Shown one piece after another: positions 1-11,269 of a stretch of 64,000 nucleotides of DNA (its first letter is position 1; every line of letters starts with the position of its first letter). The notes below the pieces were generated by a model, which searched no databases, was not told where the DNA came from, and saw only the letters and a list, made by a program, of their open reading frames with translations. Source of the stretch: Struthidea cinerea (lineage: Eukaryota > Chordata > Aves > Passeriformes > Corcoracidae); NCBI GenBank assembly GCA_013397865.1, contig VZTI01005303.1, positions 50,113-114,112 on the forward strand, read 5' to 3'. A program made the translations under genes and the position numbers.

Positions 1-145
1 CTGGGGGTGCGGAGCTCTCAGAGGTGACCCTGGCGGTGCGGAGCTCTCAGAGGTGACGCTGGGGGTGCGGAGCTCTCAGAGGTGACGCCGGGGGTGCGGA
101 GCTCTCAGAGGTGATGCTGGGGGTGCAGAGCCTCGCACATTTCCC
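1..145. repeat. 29-bp minisatellite, cut by the window edge
   Basis: Units begin at 1, 30, 59, 88 and 117, giving an exact 29-bp period. The core is GGAGCTCTCAGAGGTGA followed by a CTGGGGGTGC-type segment. Copies 1-4 differ at only a few bases and the fifth decays after about 20 bp. The array continues to the left of the window, so the total copy number is unknown. Confidence 0.93.
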
Positions 146-1110
146 GGCAGCTGCAGTGCCCGGGGCGTGCAGCACCGGCTCAGAGGCAGCGCTGCGGCGT
201 CCCCGCCCTGGGCTGGGCCGAACACCCGCAGGAACGCAGGGCTGGCTTCCCACAGGCTGCAGCATTTTTAATTGCAGCGCTTTTCAGGTGGAGAATTTCA
301 CGCGACGGGAGGGTGGCTGCTCTTGGAGGGCTTCATTGTAGCTGGGAGAAGTGACTGGAACAAAACTTCGGTGCCAACACCTGCGGGAGAGCAGGTGGGG
401 AGGAGTGATTGGGACTGGGCACCACAATGAAAGTATTTAATGTAATCCTCAGCTGAAAAGTAAATTGCCTGAATGGCTGCACTCCCATTATCCCTCCGTG
501 TAAGTAATAGTGCTCCTCCCCTCCTTTTTAAAGTAAAGGATGCTCCCACAAAGGCATAATTTTCATAAAAACATTCCAGGGAAAAAGAAAAAAAAAAAAA
601 CCCACCCCGAAATACCCTGAATACCCTGCAGAACCCTCTGCGCTCACCCGAAGAAATAATATTTCAAATTGTACAAATGATTAGGACCTAATTCAGCATT
701 AAGGGAAATTACAGCGCAACGCAGAAAATTGGAGATGCTGGCGTTGATCGGGAATTATGAGGAACAGGAGTGACCGCCTGGGGAGTTCAGCGCTTTTCGT
801 TCTCCTGCTGCTCTGTTTCTCCCCTGTTTTTCTTCCCACTCCGTCCTTGTTTAGTGTGGACAGCTCCGGTCTGGAGGGAAAGTTCTCCCGCACAGGAACT
901 CTGTCCTAAATGAGCTGTCCGTGAACAGAAACAGCCAGAAAGACATCCTGGTGTGTGGGGGGCTGCTGCAGCCTCTCCATGAGTGAGAAGTCCTTGGATA
1001 CACCCAGGAGCTGCTCCGAGCCCCCAGCCTGGCCCAGCCTGGGCCGTGGGCTGGTCGGACCCCGCTGGTTCATCCAGGGAGCAGCAAAGGAAATGCAGCA
1101 GCCCAGGGCA
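146..1110. other. Unique DNA, no gene seen
   Basis: GC-rich to about 290, then AT-richer at 420-760 with an A-run near 588-600 and short repeats of AATACCCTG at about 611-627. The short open frames on both strands carry no recognisable domain and no consistent splice sites. Confidence 0.5.
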
Positions 1111-1351
1111 GAAGGGAACGGCCTCAAGTTGCTCCAGGGGAGGTTCAGATGAGATTTGAGGGAATATTTCCTCACAGAATGGTTGGAAGTCGTTGGGAGA
1201 GACTGTCCAGGGCAGTGGTGGAGTCGCCATCCCTGGAGGTGCTCAGACAACGCGGGGGTGGCACCTGGGGACGCGGTCAGCGGCGCCCGAGGTGGTGGGG
1301 CTGGGTGGGTGGCTGGACTTGGTGACCTTCAATGATTCTGTGATTCCATGG
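1111..1351 (+). mobile_element. CR1 LINE 3' fragment
   Basis: The sequence follows the CR1 3' region. It starts at a segment resembling AGGGAATGGCCTCAAGTTG, then has the 'TGGTGGAGTCGCCATCCCTGGA' block, and ends in CAATGATTCTGTGATTCC, the degenerate octamer tail of CR1. It is 5'-truncated as usual. It is clearly diverged, so it is an older copy than those at 7.4 or 12.8 kb. Confidence 0.85.
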
Positions 1352-1689
1352 ATCTCCCTGCTGCTCCAAGAGGAGGGTTTGGTGTCTCCCTCAGGCCGGG
1401 TGCAGGTTTTATTCCCGGTGCAGTCCCTGGAATGCTGTCCTGCAGCAGGACAAAAAGGGAGGAGACAGCCCTGGCAGTGACCACGGCGCTCCTGGAGCTG
1501 CAGCCTCGGGCCAGGCACCCAGTGCTGCGTGAGCTGGCACCGCGGGCACTGACATCCCTCTGTTTGCTCCAAGGAAAACTCCCGAGCTGCTCCTGCGGGG
1601 CTCCGGCTCCAGCGGTGCGGCCTCGCTGTGTCCGGCTCGGAGCGGGCGCTGCCCGGGGGCTGCGGGCACCCAGAGCTGGCACCGGAGGG
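1352..1689. other. GC-rich unique DNA, no gene seen
   Basis: High GC with moderate CpG, leading into the minisatellite that follows. Open frames run through on both strands because stop codons are rare at this composition. No domain is recognised. Confidence 0.45.
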
Positions 1690-2125
1690 ACAGCCGGGGC
1701 CATCCCGGGCGTGCTGGCACCAGAGGGACACGGGGCCATCCCGGGCCATCCCGGGCGCGCTGGCACCCGAGGGACACCAGAGGGACACCCGGGGCCATCC
1801 CGGGGCCATCCCGGGCCATCCCGGGCGCGCTGGCACCGCGCTCAGCCTGGCTGAGGGGATGCGGCCGCAGCAAGCAATCAGCCTGTGAGGGAGGCGTGGG
1901 GCTGGGCAGCAGCACAAGGCAGGGCAGGCAGGCCCCGATTCCCCTCCGCAGCTGAAGGAGAATGGGTTTCGGTCCCTGACAACGTCCCCAGCAATGTCCC
2001 CTCTCCTCCACAGCACCTCCNGCCATCCCGGGCGCGCTGGCGCCCGAGGGACACCAGAGGGACACCCGGGGCCATCCCGGGGCCATCCCGGGGCCATCCC
2101 GGGCGCGCTGGCACCGCGCTCAGCC
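1690..2125. repeat. GGGCCATCCC minisatellite
   Basis: Irregular arrays of GGGCCATCCC and GCGCGCTGGCACC-type units alternate with GAGGGACACC units. The array appears twice because it lies at the start of a duplicated 276-bp block (see the next entry). Confidence 0.85.
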
Positions 2126-2298
2126 TGGCTGAGGGGATGCGGCCGCAGCAAGCAATCAGCCTGTGAGGGAGGCGTGGGGCTGGGCAGCAGCACAAGGCAG
2201 GGCAGGCAGGCCCCGATTCCCCTCCGCAGCTGAAGGAGAATGGGTTTCGGTCCCTGACAACGTCCCCAGCAATGTCCCCTCTCCTCCACAGCACCTCC
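1745..2298. repeat. 276-bp direct duplication split by a single n
   Basis: Copy one is 1745-2020 and copy two is 2022-2298. They are almost identical: one base substitution in the first 40 bases and one extra G in the GGGCCATCCC run are visible. A single undetermined base at 2021 lies exactly at the junction, directly after GCACCTCC. Copy two continues past GCACCTCC into unique DNA. This is the expected look of two overlapping contig ends joined without merging. A true tandem duplication is the alternative. Confidence 0.85.
2021..2021. other. Single-base assembly gap
   Basis: One n marks the join between the two copies of the 276-bp block. Confidence 0.95.
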
Positions 2299-2439
2299 CC
2301 AGCCCTGCGTTTAGGGGCGGCCGCGCTCACGCAGATCCGCTCCGGCTGCCAGCCGCGCCGACGGGGGATGGCGCTTCCATCAGCAGCCGTGGCACTTTCA
2401 TTGCCCCGGCCTCAGCCGCGATCTGTCCATTGTGCTCGC

Positions 2440-2790
2440 GCCGCTCGGCACTCGAATGAATGCAAGAATTTATGGGTGCATCTTCGAAGGGCTGCTCCCT
2501 TAATCACGGCAGATAAAGGAATTCCTGCCCGGCACGGAGTGGGAGTGTCAGCTGCTTAATGAGCAGGTACTTAGCAGATGCAAGCTGCCAAAATCCTTCA
2601 TTTCAATGGCTGCAGTCGGACAAAGGGAACTGTGGGCCAGCGAGAAAGCAGGGCTGCCAAAGGAAAGAGAAAATGTCCTCCGCTGGGTGCACTCGGGCAG
2701 GATGAGGGTGATTTGCAGAGCCTGTAATGTGACTGTGCGGTATTTTATGGTTTTTGCCTGCCTTTATTGCCGCGTGGGGTGAGGGGCAGC
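2440..2790. promoter_or_regulatory. Candidate conserved noncoding island
   Basis: This is a repeat-free, AT-richer block just after GC-rich minisatellite DNA. It contains CTTAATGAG, CTTAATCAC, AGATAAAGG and a TTTTATGGTTTTTGCC / TTTATTGCCG pair like HOX/CDX-type cores. The call rests on composition and motif density only; conservation is inferred. Confidence 0.25.
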
Positions 2791-2936
2791 ATCAGCTGCT
2801 GCAGAGATCGTGGTGCTGATCTCCTGCTCAGTGAGAAGCACCAGAGGTGGTTTTGGGGTCACAGCGGGTGTGGGGACATCGACTCTGGCCTAGAGCTCAG
2901 CACATCCATGTGGGAAATGTCCTAATGGAGAGCATC

Positions 2937-2967
2937 TTCCCTTCCCTTCCCTTCCCTTCCCTTCCCC
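2937..2967. repeat. (CTTCC)n microsatellite
   Basis: Six near-perfect pentamers sit inside a pyrimidine-rich stretch. Confidence 0.85.
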
Positions 2968-4489
2968 TCCTCCTCAGCCAACCCTCCCCTGGTGAGGAGC
3001 AATTATGCTTTTGCCAGTTTTCCGTATTCACTTTTCCCTAAAACCAGGAGAAAAGCTGTTTAAAAGGCTGTTTATGAAATGTGAAGAGTGTCAGGAGGAA
3101 CATCCAAACTCTGATTCTCTTTCAAAGGATTGAAATTGAATTTGCAACAGAACGAAGGTGCTGAAATGTTCTGAGGATCCTTGTCCTCCTCTGGAAGAAA
3201 TGAAGAAAGCTCAGGTGTAGCAAAAGCTGTTCCCTCAAACGCAGCTCTCAGACACTCAGATGCCTCAGCACAGAGCCACAGCTACAAACAGTTTATGAAA
3301 TACCTGAGGAGAAAATGTGTCTGAGCGACGCGAGAGCACAATGTAAACAGTCATTAGGATATATTCACCATTGTGCTGTCTGAGCTGGGGATGAGCCACT
3401 TCAGGAGCACTGAGCCTGTCATCTCCCAGGAAATCAAAGCTAGCTCCCGTCCCAGGAGCCACGGGAGCAGCTCAGACATGAACATCTCCCAACAAAAAGG
3501 GCTCCTCATCCTGCACCGAGGAATTCAGCTCTACAGAGCTCCGGGAGAACCAAACCCCACGGCAGCGCGAGCTCGGTTTGACAGGTGATAATTAACTGCT
3601 GATAATATAATTGCAGTTTTGAGGTGAAATTGGGTTTCATTAAAAACTACTCAGCATCTGCATGGCGGGGGACAGCCTCCTCCAAGCAGGAATGTTCGGA
3701 GTTCAGGGACTGCTGGCACGTTTACCTCGAGCTGAACACGGATCCCGCGGGGGAGATCCAAGGCTCCCATCTTCCCATGGAGCTGGAGATGTTCTGTCAC
3801 CCCCAGGGCTTTGGATCTGAGGGATGCAGTGCCCCGGGCAGCGCTCCTGGGAGGGAATTGCCGTGTCAGCCACGCGGGGTTTCAGGAGATGCAAATTGAG
3901 GGAATGAAGTCCCTGGAAGGAGCCCTTCCCTTCGGAGGGGAGGACTGGCTCTCTCCATGACCACGGATATCTCGGGATGGATCAGGATATGGCATCTCTG
4001 GGCTTGCTCCAGAGGATTGCACTCGGTGCAGGGGGACACGGGGAACCAGCGGATTCCCCTTGGGGGTCTGGGGCACACCTTGGCACAGAGTTACCACTGG
4101 ATGCTGCAGATTCCAGAGAGGGAAACGGGCACCTCAGAGACCCCTCTGACCCCTCCCATGACTGCCCAGGACATCGTCCTTCAATGCTGGAAATCCTCGT
4201 GGGCTGGAGCCCTTCTCTGGTGCTGCCTCGAGGTGGGGAGCACTTGGTGTGGAGCTGTCCCCAGCCCCTTCCCGCCCCTGTTCCTGCTGACCACGGCTGT
4301 CCTTGGCCTTGGGAAGTCCCGGCCTGGTTTTGGGAAGGATCAGAACAGAATCACAGCTTCTGCTCAGAGCTGCTGGTGCTGCTCATTGCGAAAGAGAAAG
4401 TCAGATTACCCAGCTCATGGAGAGAGGCTGTGGCCAAGACCTGAGAAGAATCAGACTCATTAACTTGCACATTTCCCCACCTTCTGGGT
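2968..4489. other. Unique DNA, no gene seen
   Basis: Mixed composition without interspersed repeats that I recognise. A short AT-rich patch at 3585-3650 contains GATAATTAACTGCTGATAATATAAT. Open frames at 3957-4463 have no recognisable protein similarity. Confidence 0.45.
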
Positions 4490-4660
4490 TTCCAAACACG
4501 CAAGTGTTCTATAGTAAATTATGCTTCCCAAAGGGTAATTTTTAATAAGGCAGTAAATGTATTTAAACAATGATTATTTAAAAAAAATAAAGTGTAAGGT
4601 TTACAATGTAATGGGTAATTATCTTCTCCAGAACAGTTCTAACAATGCAGCTCGTTCCTG
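4490..4660. promoter_or_regulatory. Candidate AT-rich regulatory island
   Basis: A TAAACA FOX-type core at 4564-4569 overlaps an AACAAT SOX-type core (4566-4571). GATTATTTAAA follows, then GGGTAATTATC near 4612-4622. There is no repeat match. Function is inferred from motifs only. Confidence 0.25.
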
Positions 4661-5278
4661 TCTGCAGTGATCCTTTGATATTTGTTTAACCTGCAGTAAC
4701 ATTCTTATCAAACCCAGCTGAAATGGGTGTAATTCGAGGCATCACAGCACATTTCAAGGAAAGCAGCTCTGGCTCAACAGAGCTTCTTTCCCTGCCAGCT
4801 GCAGCTGTCTTTTCTGTCACAATAACTTGTCCCCAAACTCTCGGGCTCCACCACCAGCAGCTGCAGAGCAGTGCCCAGGTTTGGTACCTAAAGCTCAGTC
4901 CCAAACCAATGAAATCCCCACTGTCTGTCCAAATCCCCGATTCTCTGTGTGGGGATTTTATCCAGCAGGGCAGGAGCTGCAGGTGGACCTGGAAGAGTGG
5001 AAATGTCCCGACCCAGGGGGATGATCACCAATCTCTCCCTGCAGAGCCATCCCAGAGGGTGCAGCGCTGCTGCAGCAGAGGGAGGCAGAGGCAAAGCCCT
5101 TCTCAGCACCCACTGAACAAGAGGCTCGTGACGGGAGGGGGTAAATTGGGTAAATTCTCCCTGTCCCACTTGTTTGTCCTGTGGTGACCCCACCAAGAGC
5201 TCCCAAACTCTGCTGCGGTGCTGCTGTCTCAGCCTGGAGTCTCTGCGAGGGCTTTTTCCCCACAACAGCGTCTCTTTC
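4661..5278. other. Unique DNA, no gene seen
   Basis: No interspersed repeat or tandem array recognised. Open frames on both strands (for example 4723-5187) have low-complexity, shadow-like translations. Confidence 0.4.
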
Positions 5279-5560
5279 ACGGACGATTGGTAATAGAAGT
5301 TTCATTATGAGATCACAAAACACTGGGGGATATGTTAATGTGCTTCAGTGTGTAATCCAGAATAATATCATTGCAAGGAATTGCATTTGGTCTGCAACTG
5401 AGGCAGCAGATAGGAGCTGCTTCTTTTCCAGCACTAATATCCATTGCCGAATTAATGCTTTCCTTCCCACAATCCCGGGTGAAATTGCCCAGATGTGCAT
5501 TGTGCTGATTTATTCAGGTACAGCCCCATTTGCTCCGAACAACGAGCACAGGGAGCGGTT
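5279..5560. promoter_or_regulatory. Candidate conserved noncoding island
   Basis: Roughly 280 bp of repeat-free, balanced-composition DNA. It holds TTCATTATGAG (about 5301-5311), ATGTTAATG, ATAATATCATTGC, CACTAATATCCATTG and GAATTAATGC. The texture is unlike the repeat-decayed flanks and resembles deeply conserved noncoding elements. Conservation has not been tested. Confidence 0.3.
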
Positions 5561-5826
5561 TGGATCTTTCCAATGGATATTTGGAAGCGCTGGGGTTGCT
5601 GCAAGGATCTCAGCTCGGAGCTCCCTCTCGTTTGTGGGGGTCACAGAGCACTTGTAACCCCCCCCAGGAGGTTTAACCTGCTTTTCTCTGGGGGAACAAA
5701 CCTTTGGGGCTGAGCAGGGCCACAGCAGGGCCCCCTCTGACCTCACCAGGGGCTGCTCTGGGTGAGCAGAGTCCTGCCCCAGGAGCCTGAGCCAGGGTCA
5801 CACGAGGACATGGGCTCTCCTCCCGT

Positions 5827-6326
5827 GGCCTGTTCTGTGGTGAAGTTCAGGAATTACCCCAATCCTATGGCCTGTTCTGTGGTGAAGTTCAGGAATTACC
5901 CCAATCCTATGGCCTGTTCTGTGGTGAAGTTCAGGAATTACCCCAATCCTATGGCCTGTTCTGTGGTAAAGTTCAGGAATTACCCCAATCCTATGGCCTG
6001 TTCTGTGGTAAATTGAAGAAATGCCCCCAATCTTGGGGCCTGATCTGTGTTAAATTGAAGAAATGCCCCCAATCCCATGGCCTTTTCTGTGTTAAATCGA
6101 AGATGTGCCCTCCTCCTGTGGCCTGTTCTGTGGTAAATTTAATTAACTACCCCAATCCCGTGGCCTGCTCTGTGTTAAATTTCAGAAATGCCCCAGTTCT
6201 GTGGCCTGTCTGAGGTAAATTTCAGGAATTCTCCCAATCCCATGACCTGTTCTATGTTAAACTGAAGAAATGCCCCCAGTTCTGTGGCCTGTCTGTGCTA
6301 AATTTCAGCAGTGCCCCAGTTCTGGG
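5827..6326. repeat. 42-bp minisatellite, about 12 units
   Basis: Units begin at 5827, 5869, 5911, 5953, 5995, 6037, 6079, 6120, 6162, 6203, 6244 and 6286. The first four or five are almost identical (GGCCTGTTCTGTGGT start). Later ones diverge progressively and shift between 41 and 42 bp. Because 42 is a multiple of three, the young units give an in-frame 14-residue repeat in one frame. That is a by-product of period length rather than evidence of a protein. Confidence 0.95.
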
Positions 6327-7365
6327 GCTGTTGTGGTACCAAAGCTCCCTCTGGGCTCCGAGCAGACTCCCATCGATTGGTGCAGCTCTGTCAGACAGAG
6401 CCTTGCTCCACAAAAAACTCTGGGATTCTCAGCTGGAAAGCTTCCAAGAAAGACTAAAAGGTTCCTCGAGCGTATTTTATTATTTTTTGGTAGCAGAATT
6501 TCCACTCCTCCTCCCCGAAGTGCTTTATGTCTCTCTAATGCAAGTCCCATCAATCCACGAACTGTCCAAGCCAACATTTCAGGGAGTTCTGTATTGATCC
6601 ATCCCCGATATGTGACAGCTCCAGCCGTATTTCAGGTGATCAGGGAAGGCTTTATCCTGTCCTTGCTCTGAAAAAGCAGCAGCACCTTTTAAATTTCCCG
6701 TATTCTGTGGACAAACCAGCTGGAATTGTGATCCACAGATGCTCACTTGACAGATGGACTCCTGGCCGTGCTGCAGGGTTTGAAATGTTTCCAAACCCAC
6801 CAGATTGAATCCTGGTGGCCAACAGGTTCCCAGGAGGGACCAAAAGATGTGGAAGTTGATGTTCAAGGGTTGCTGAGCAGAAAGAAACCTGCAGAAATCT
6901 GATTAGCAACAGGCAGGTAATGAAGAGAGAGGTCTCAGGGAGCAGCTTTGCTGAAAGCTGCACTCCGAGGTGGAAAATAACTTGGGTTGAGGTAGGTCAG
7001 GGAAAAGGTGAGCGCCAGGGGCCGAGCCCAGCCAGGGGGGTTATGATATTTCACTGTACTTTAGAGGAAAGCCTGGAGTCTGTAAATCTGGGAAGAGGGA
7101 AGGGAGGTCAGCGTGACCCCAGGCGAGAGGTGAGCACAAGGTCGGTGGCAGAGGTGAACGGTGACGTCCTGACGTGAGGGGGGGAGTTTGAAAACACGAG
7201 AAAACAAAGGAAGTTTCTCAAGTGGCTGTTTTATCCCTGTTGAAATACCAGCAAATCTTTCCCAAGTGCTTTTTTTTTCTCCTTTAGTTTCCCACCTCTC
7301 ACAAAAAAGTCTCTTGTAGGCAGCACGGTCCAGCCCTGGATCCTCTGGTACCTCCACAGCTCCAA
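6327..7365. other. Unique DNA, no gene seen
   Basis: Contains an AT-rich patch at 6470-6560 (TATTTTATTATTTTTTGG) and otherwise mixed sequence. No CR1 text is recognised until 7366. Confidence 0.4.
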
Positions 7366-7774
7366 AATCACAGAATCCTGGAATGGTTTGGGCTGGAAGG
7401 GACCTTAAAAATCATCCAGTGCCCCCCCTGCCATGGCAGGGACACCTCACACTGTCCCAGGCTGCTCCCAGCCCCAATGTCCAGCCTGGCCTTGGGCACT
7501 GCCAGGGATCCAGGGGCAGCCACAGCTGCTCTGGGAATTCCATCCCAGCCCCTGCCCACCCTCCCAGGGAACAATTCCTTCCCAAGATCCCATCCAGCCC
7601 TGCCCTCTGGCACTGGGAAGCCATTCCCTGTGTCCTGTCCCTGAATCCCTTGTCCCCAGCCCCTCTGCAGCTCTCCTGGAGCCCCTTTGGGCCCTGGGAG
7701 GCCGCAGTGGGGTCACCCCAAGGCTTTTCTTCTCCAGGCTGAACAATCCCAACTCTCCCAGCCTTTCCTCCCAG
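7366..7774 (-). mobile_element. CR1 LINE 3' fragment, young passerine-type
   Basis: Reading the plus strand, it opens with AAATCACAGAATCCTGGAATGG, the complement of the CR1 3' tail. It then runs through the GGGACC, CCATGGCAGGGACACCT, CAGGCTGCTCCCAGCCCC and GGGATCCAGGGGCAGCC blocks. It ends about 410 bp in, near the CCAGCCTTTCCTCCCAGGATG text. Over 7434-7638 it differs from the copy at 12812 by a single base, so the two come from a very similar source. The copy is 5'-truncated. Confidence 0.93.
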
Positions 7775-8494
7775 GATGTCACCAGACAAGCCGAGGGCAC
7801 TTCTCTTGCTGCAGGTGTTCCACTGTCACCTGGGGCTCTGGTGAGTCCTGCAGTGGGGGATCTCTGCCCTGTGGCCATTCCCAAAGGAGGGAGGAGTCTT
7901 TGCTTCAGTAGGAAGATGAAAGATGGCATTTTCCATGGCAGATTAACCTCAATGATTTTTGTGTTTGGCAAATTATCCGAGAGTCGATTTAGGACAAAGA
8001 GTTTTGTACCTCTGTCACATCCCTGGGTTAATATTGATGATGCTGCCCTGTGGAAGCCTTTGGATGTCCAGTGCAGGCTAAAGCAGCCTCGCTGTGCTCG
8101 TTCTTCTCCACTTACCCCGACATTTTAAGGGAAGAAGATTTACACACTGAGCAGGGCAGTGACCTAGAACCAGAGGAAAACAGCACTGTAGGATCTCCTA
8201 AGGGACAGCTTGGCTGCACCTTCCCTCCCCTCCTCAGTACCAGCCATGAAAATCCTCAGTTTGAGGCCAGACCTCTGGGATGTCTTCCAAATTTTGGTCC
8301 CTTTATTAACAATTCTTGTCTGGACTCCTGCAAACATCGGGATTTCCTAAAAGACCCAGCAGGAGATGTCCTGGTGAGGTAGCTCAGTCCATGAACTTTA
8401 TCCATGTTTGTTTCTCAGCCCCCTGTTTATACATAGAAGGAAAAGGAAAAACCTTCCAGGCTTGAGGAGTTAATTTTGTTATTTGGGCAGTGAC
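7775..8494. other. Unique DNA, no gene seen
   Basis: No repeat recognised. The 231-residue open frame at 7433-8128 begins inside the CR1 and simply reads out into this segment. Confidence 0.4.
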
Positions 8495-8640
8495 GTCACA
8501 GAAATCCTGGAATGGGGCAGGCTGGAGGGGATCAGGGACAGGGGTCAGTGCTCCAGCAGGGCCATCCCAGAGCACAGGGCTGGGCCAGGCGGGTCTGGAA
8601 CGTCTGTGCTGTGCCTGGCCAGGGAGCAGAGGGAACAGTG
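8495..8640 (-). mobile_element. Degenerate CR1 fragment
   Basis: Starts with GTCACAGAAATCCTGGAATGG. It then shows the complement of GCTCTGGGATGGCCCTGCTG, text shared with 17560-17600 on the other strand. The middle is too diverged to set exact ends. Confidence 0.55.
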
Positions 8641-8999
8641 CACAGCCCTGTGGTGGGCAGGAGTTCAGGGGTCTCTGCCTGTACATTGGGAATATCCCAA
8701 TTCCTTCGCTCGGGGAAGGGCTGGGAAAAATCCTTCTGTTGCTGGTTCCATCCAGTAGATCCTGGGATCCCTCTGGCTCCCGAGAAACCTCGTCCTGCTG
8801 CTGGCTGAGCTCGGGTCAGACATTTCCTGAGGTCGGGAGAGAAGCACTGGGGGAGCAGACAGCCCCTGACAGGAACAAGTGAGATGTGCAGGCAAGGAGA
8901 ATGTGCTTTATTTCCCTCCATCCTGTCAGAAATGATTGCCTTTGCTGGGATCAATCCAAGCATCCTTCACAACCTGCACAGAGGACTTTGGTAGATTTA
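8641..8999. other. Unique DNA, no gene seen
   Basis: Mixed composition. Nothing recognised on either strand. Confidence 0.4.
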
Positions 9000-9150
9000 T
9001 TTTCTTAGCCTGCTTGTTCAAGCCTGTTATTAATCCCCTCGTCAGCTCAGCTCACTGGAAGAAAACAGAGCTTCTTAAAGAGTTCTTACTGCAAATAAAT
9101 GCCTCATTAAGTTAAACACATTAACCTGAAAACAGTATTTATGTCAAACA
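9000..9150. promoter_or_regulatory. Candidate AT-rich regulatory island
   Basis: Contains TGTTATTAATCCCC, GCAAATAAATGCC, CATTAAGTTAAACAC and ATTAACCTG within 150 bp, with no repeat. Low-confidence motif-based call. Confidence 0.2.
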
Positions 9151-11269
9151 GACGAATGAACGCCATTCTGGGGAACACACTTGGAGCCTGCCCGAGCTCA
9201 GGAGGGGCTTTGGGTCCCTCTGAAACACCCACACGCCCAAAAATTCACCCACAGGGAGAGGGAGGTGGGGGGGGGGAGAGCAGGACCCCGAGTGATGCCT
9301 CTGCTTGTGTTAATTCCTATTGTGGAAGGAGGTTTAGGGACACGGGAGCTTTCCCCGAACCCCGAGAGCTGTACAAAGCTACCCAGTCCCTCCTGGATGA
9401 TAGCAGAGAATCTTGTTTTCTTCTGTAGCAGGAGTTTTGCTCATTTTGCCCCTCCTGGAGCATCAAACACTCGTTAAAAAGGAAGAGCTGAGCACTTCTC
9501 ACACAGCCAGGAATGTTTTCAAGAGTTCAGGGAGTGGGGGCGAATTCTCTGGTGTGTCCCAGAGGTCGGGGACAGCTCACATGTCCTGAGTGACCTGCAG
9601 GGTGTCCTTGGGAAGCGGTTTGAGGGCAGGAAGAAGAGCCAGGCTGCAATCCCAGGGCTGGGAAGAGCACACTGAGTGCCTCCTCTGGAGCTGCCATCCC
9701 ACATTAACATTCCAGGCCACAGCTCTTCCCTGCCCAACGCCGAGCGCTGCTCTGAACCCAACATCATTTGAATGCAGCTCAGAAAACCTCCTGTAATTCA
9801 CCCAAATCGAGGGAGAAGTAGCCAGGAGGGGCTGAAGAGCGCGGCAGCAGCAGTCTCATACTAACGAGGGATTGTCCTTAGAGGTGTTTAATTGAAGCCT
9901 TCTACAAAACAGGCTCAAAACTCGATGCACCAACAGCTGCACATCGGAAAAACGCAAAGCTGGGGGTTGGTAGAAGGATGCGGAGCATTTAAAGTGCGAG
10001 GTGTGAATGACAATCTTCACCTCCCCGGGAGCCAGAGGGGGTGGGTGACCCTATCGATGAGCCCTGCAGTGGTTCTGACACGCTCCTAAACCAGGGCTCT
10101 GCAAATAAACAGCCCCGGGCCCCGTGTGCCACCTGCGCGCGCCTCAGCCCGGCTGCTCCTCACGGGGAAGGAGCCATTGGCGAGCTCTGCTCCCCCAAAA
10201 ACGCCAGTCGGCAGAGCCACGTGTCCGAACAAGCTGGGAGGCCCGGCTGGCACGCCGGGAAGCTCTGGGTGGCTGGAGGTGGCGGTGCCACGCGTGCCCC
10301 GTGCCACAGGGCCGCCCCTGCTGTGCCCCCAGTGCCGCGTCCCTCGGGCTGCAGGGCTGGACTGAAGCACGAGTCAGGGACAAATCGCTGCTGGTTCTGC
10401 CAGAGGAATCCCTGAGCAGCGTGCCAGGACCAGGCCTGGCTGATTCCTCTGGGATTTCCCCTCTGGACCGTCCGTGGAGGGTTTGGAGCAGGCAGTGGGG
10501 CCCGGGCTGTGGGGACAGTGGCCATGGAAACACTTTGCCAGCCACCTTGCCAAATCTGAGCTTTATCTCTTAGATAAACCCAGCCAGGGCTCCAGATGTG
10601 CCCCGGGAGCCGCCGCTGTCTGTGCCCATCGCCCTGAGGGGCCTTGACTGAGACGCCAGGAGGTTAAATTGGCTCCAAAGCAGTGCCTGTATCCAAACTG
10701 TGCCTGGGAAAAAGGGCCTGACATGATCCCAAACTGGTCCAGGAGCCAGCCCTGCCCTGGGGTCTCATCCCCCACTGCAGATCAAGGGGTCCAGACCCAC
10801 ACCTGGCACCCTCTGGCTGCTGCCCAGGTGCCACCTGATGCCAGCACTTCACCTCCCAGGGATCCAAACCGAACAACCAGGCTGTGCTCCTCTGGCAGCC
10901 CCGTGGGACATTCATAGAGGGACAGGAACGTTTTTGGCCCCAGAGCTGGGTGACAACATTTGGTGCCCCAACCTGCGGCACCTCCCGCTGCCCCAAGGCC
11001 CAGGGCAGCCAATCCAGCAGCCAAAATCCCAGCAGAAGGGAAGTGCGGGGGATTTTGGGGCTGTCTCTCCCGCCCTGTTTCCTTGGTTGCAAAGCAGCGT
11101 TGCCTGAGCAGCAGAGGATCGAGGGGCCCGGAGGAGCTGCCTGAAGTGGCAGAACACGACTTCATTACACACTGACTTCCCCGAGTCCTCGTGGCTGGCC
11201 AAAGTATTGCTTTCCTCCCAGCACGGTCTAATTTGCCCCTCGCTCTCCCTGTGATCAGCCATTCAGCCC
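9151..11269. other. Unique DNA including a GC-rich patch, no gene seen
   Basis: A G-run of about ten bases lies near 9268. The segment 10120-10345 is GC-rich with several CpGs (GCGCGCC, CCCGGC, CACGCC) and carries open frames on all strands. Codon content there looks compositional and I recognise no domain or start context. 9890-10010 is AT-richer. Confidence 0.4.

Noticed and set aside
5762..6016. 84-codon frame with a perfect 14-residue repeat
   Set aside because: A direct product of a 42-bp minisatellite. Later units break the frame.
7433..8128. 231-codon frame on the plus strand
   Set aside because: The first half is antisense CR1 3' sequence, which has no stop codons in this frame in several copies (also at 12809 and 24535).
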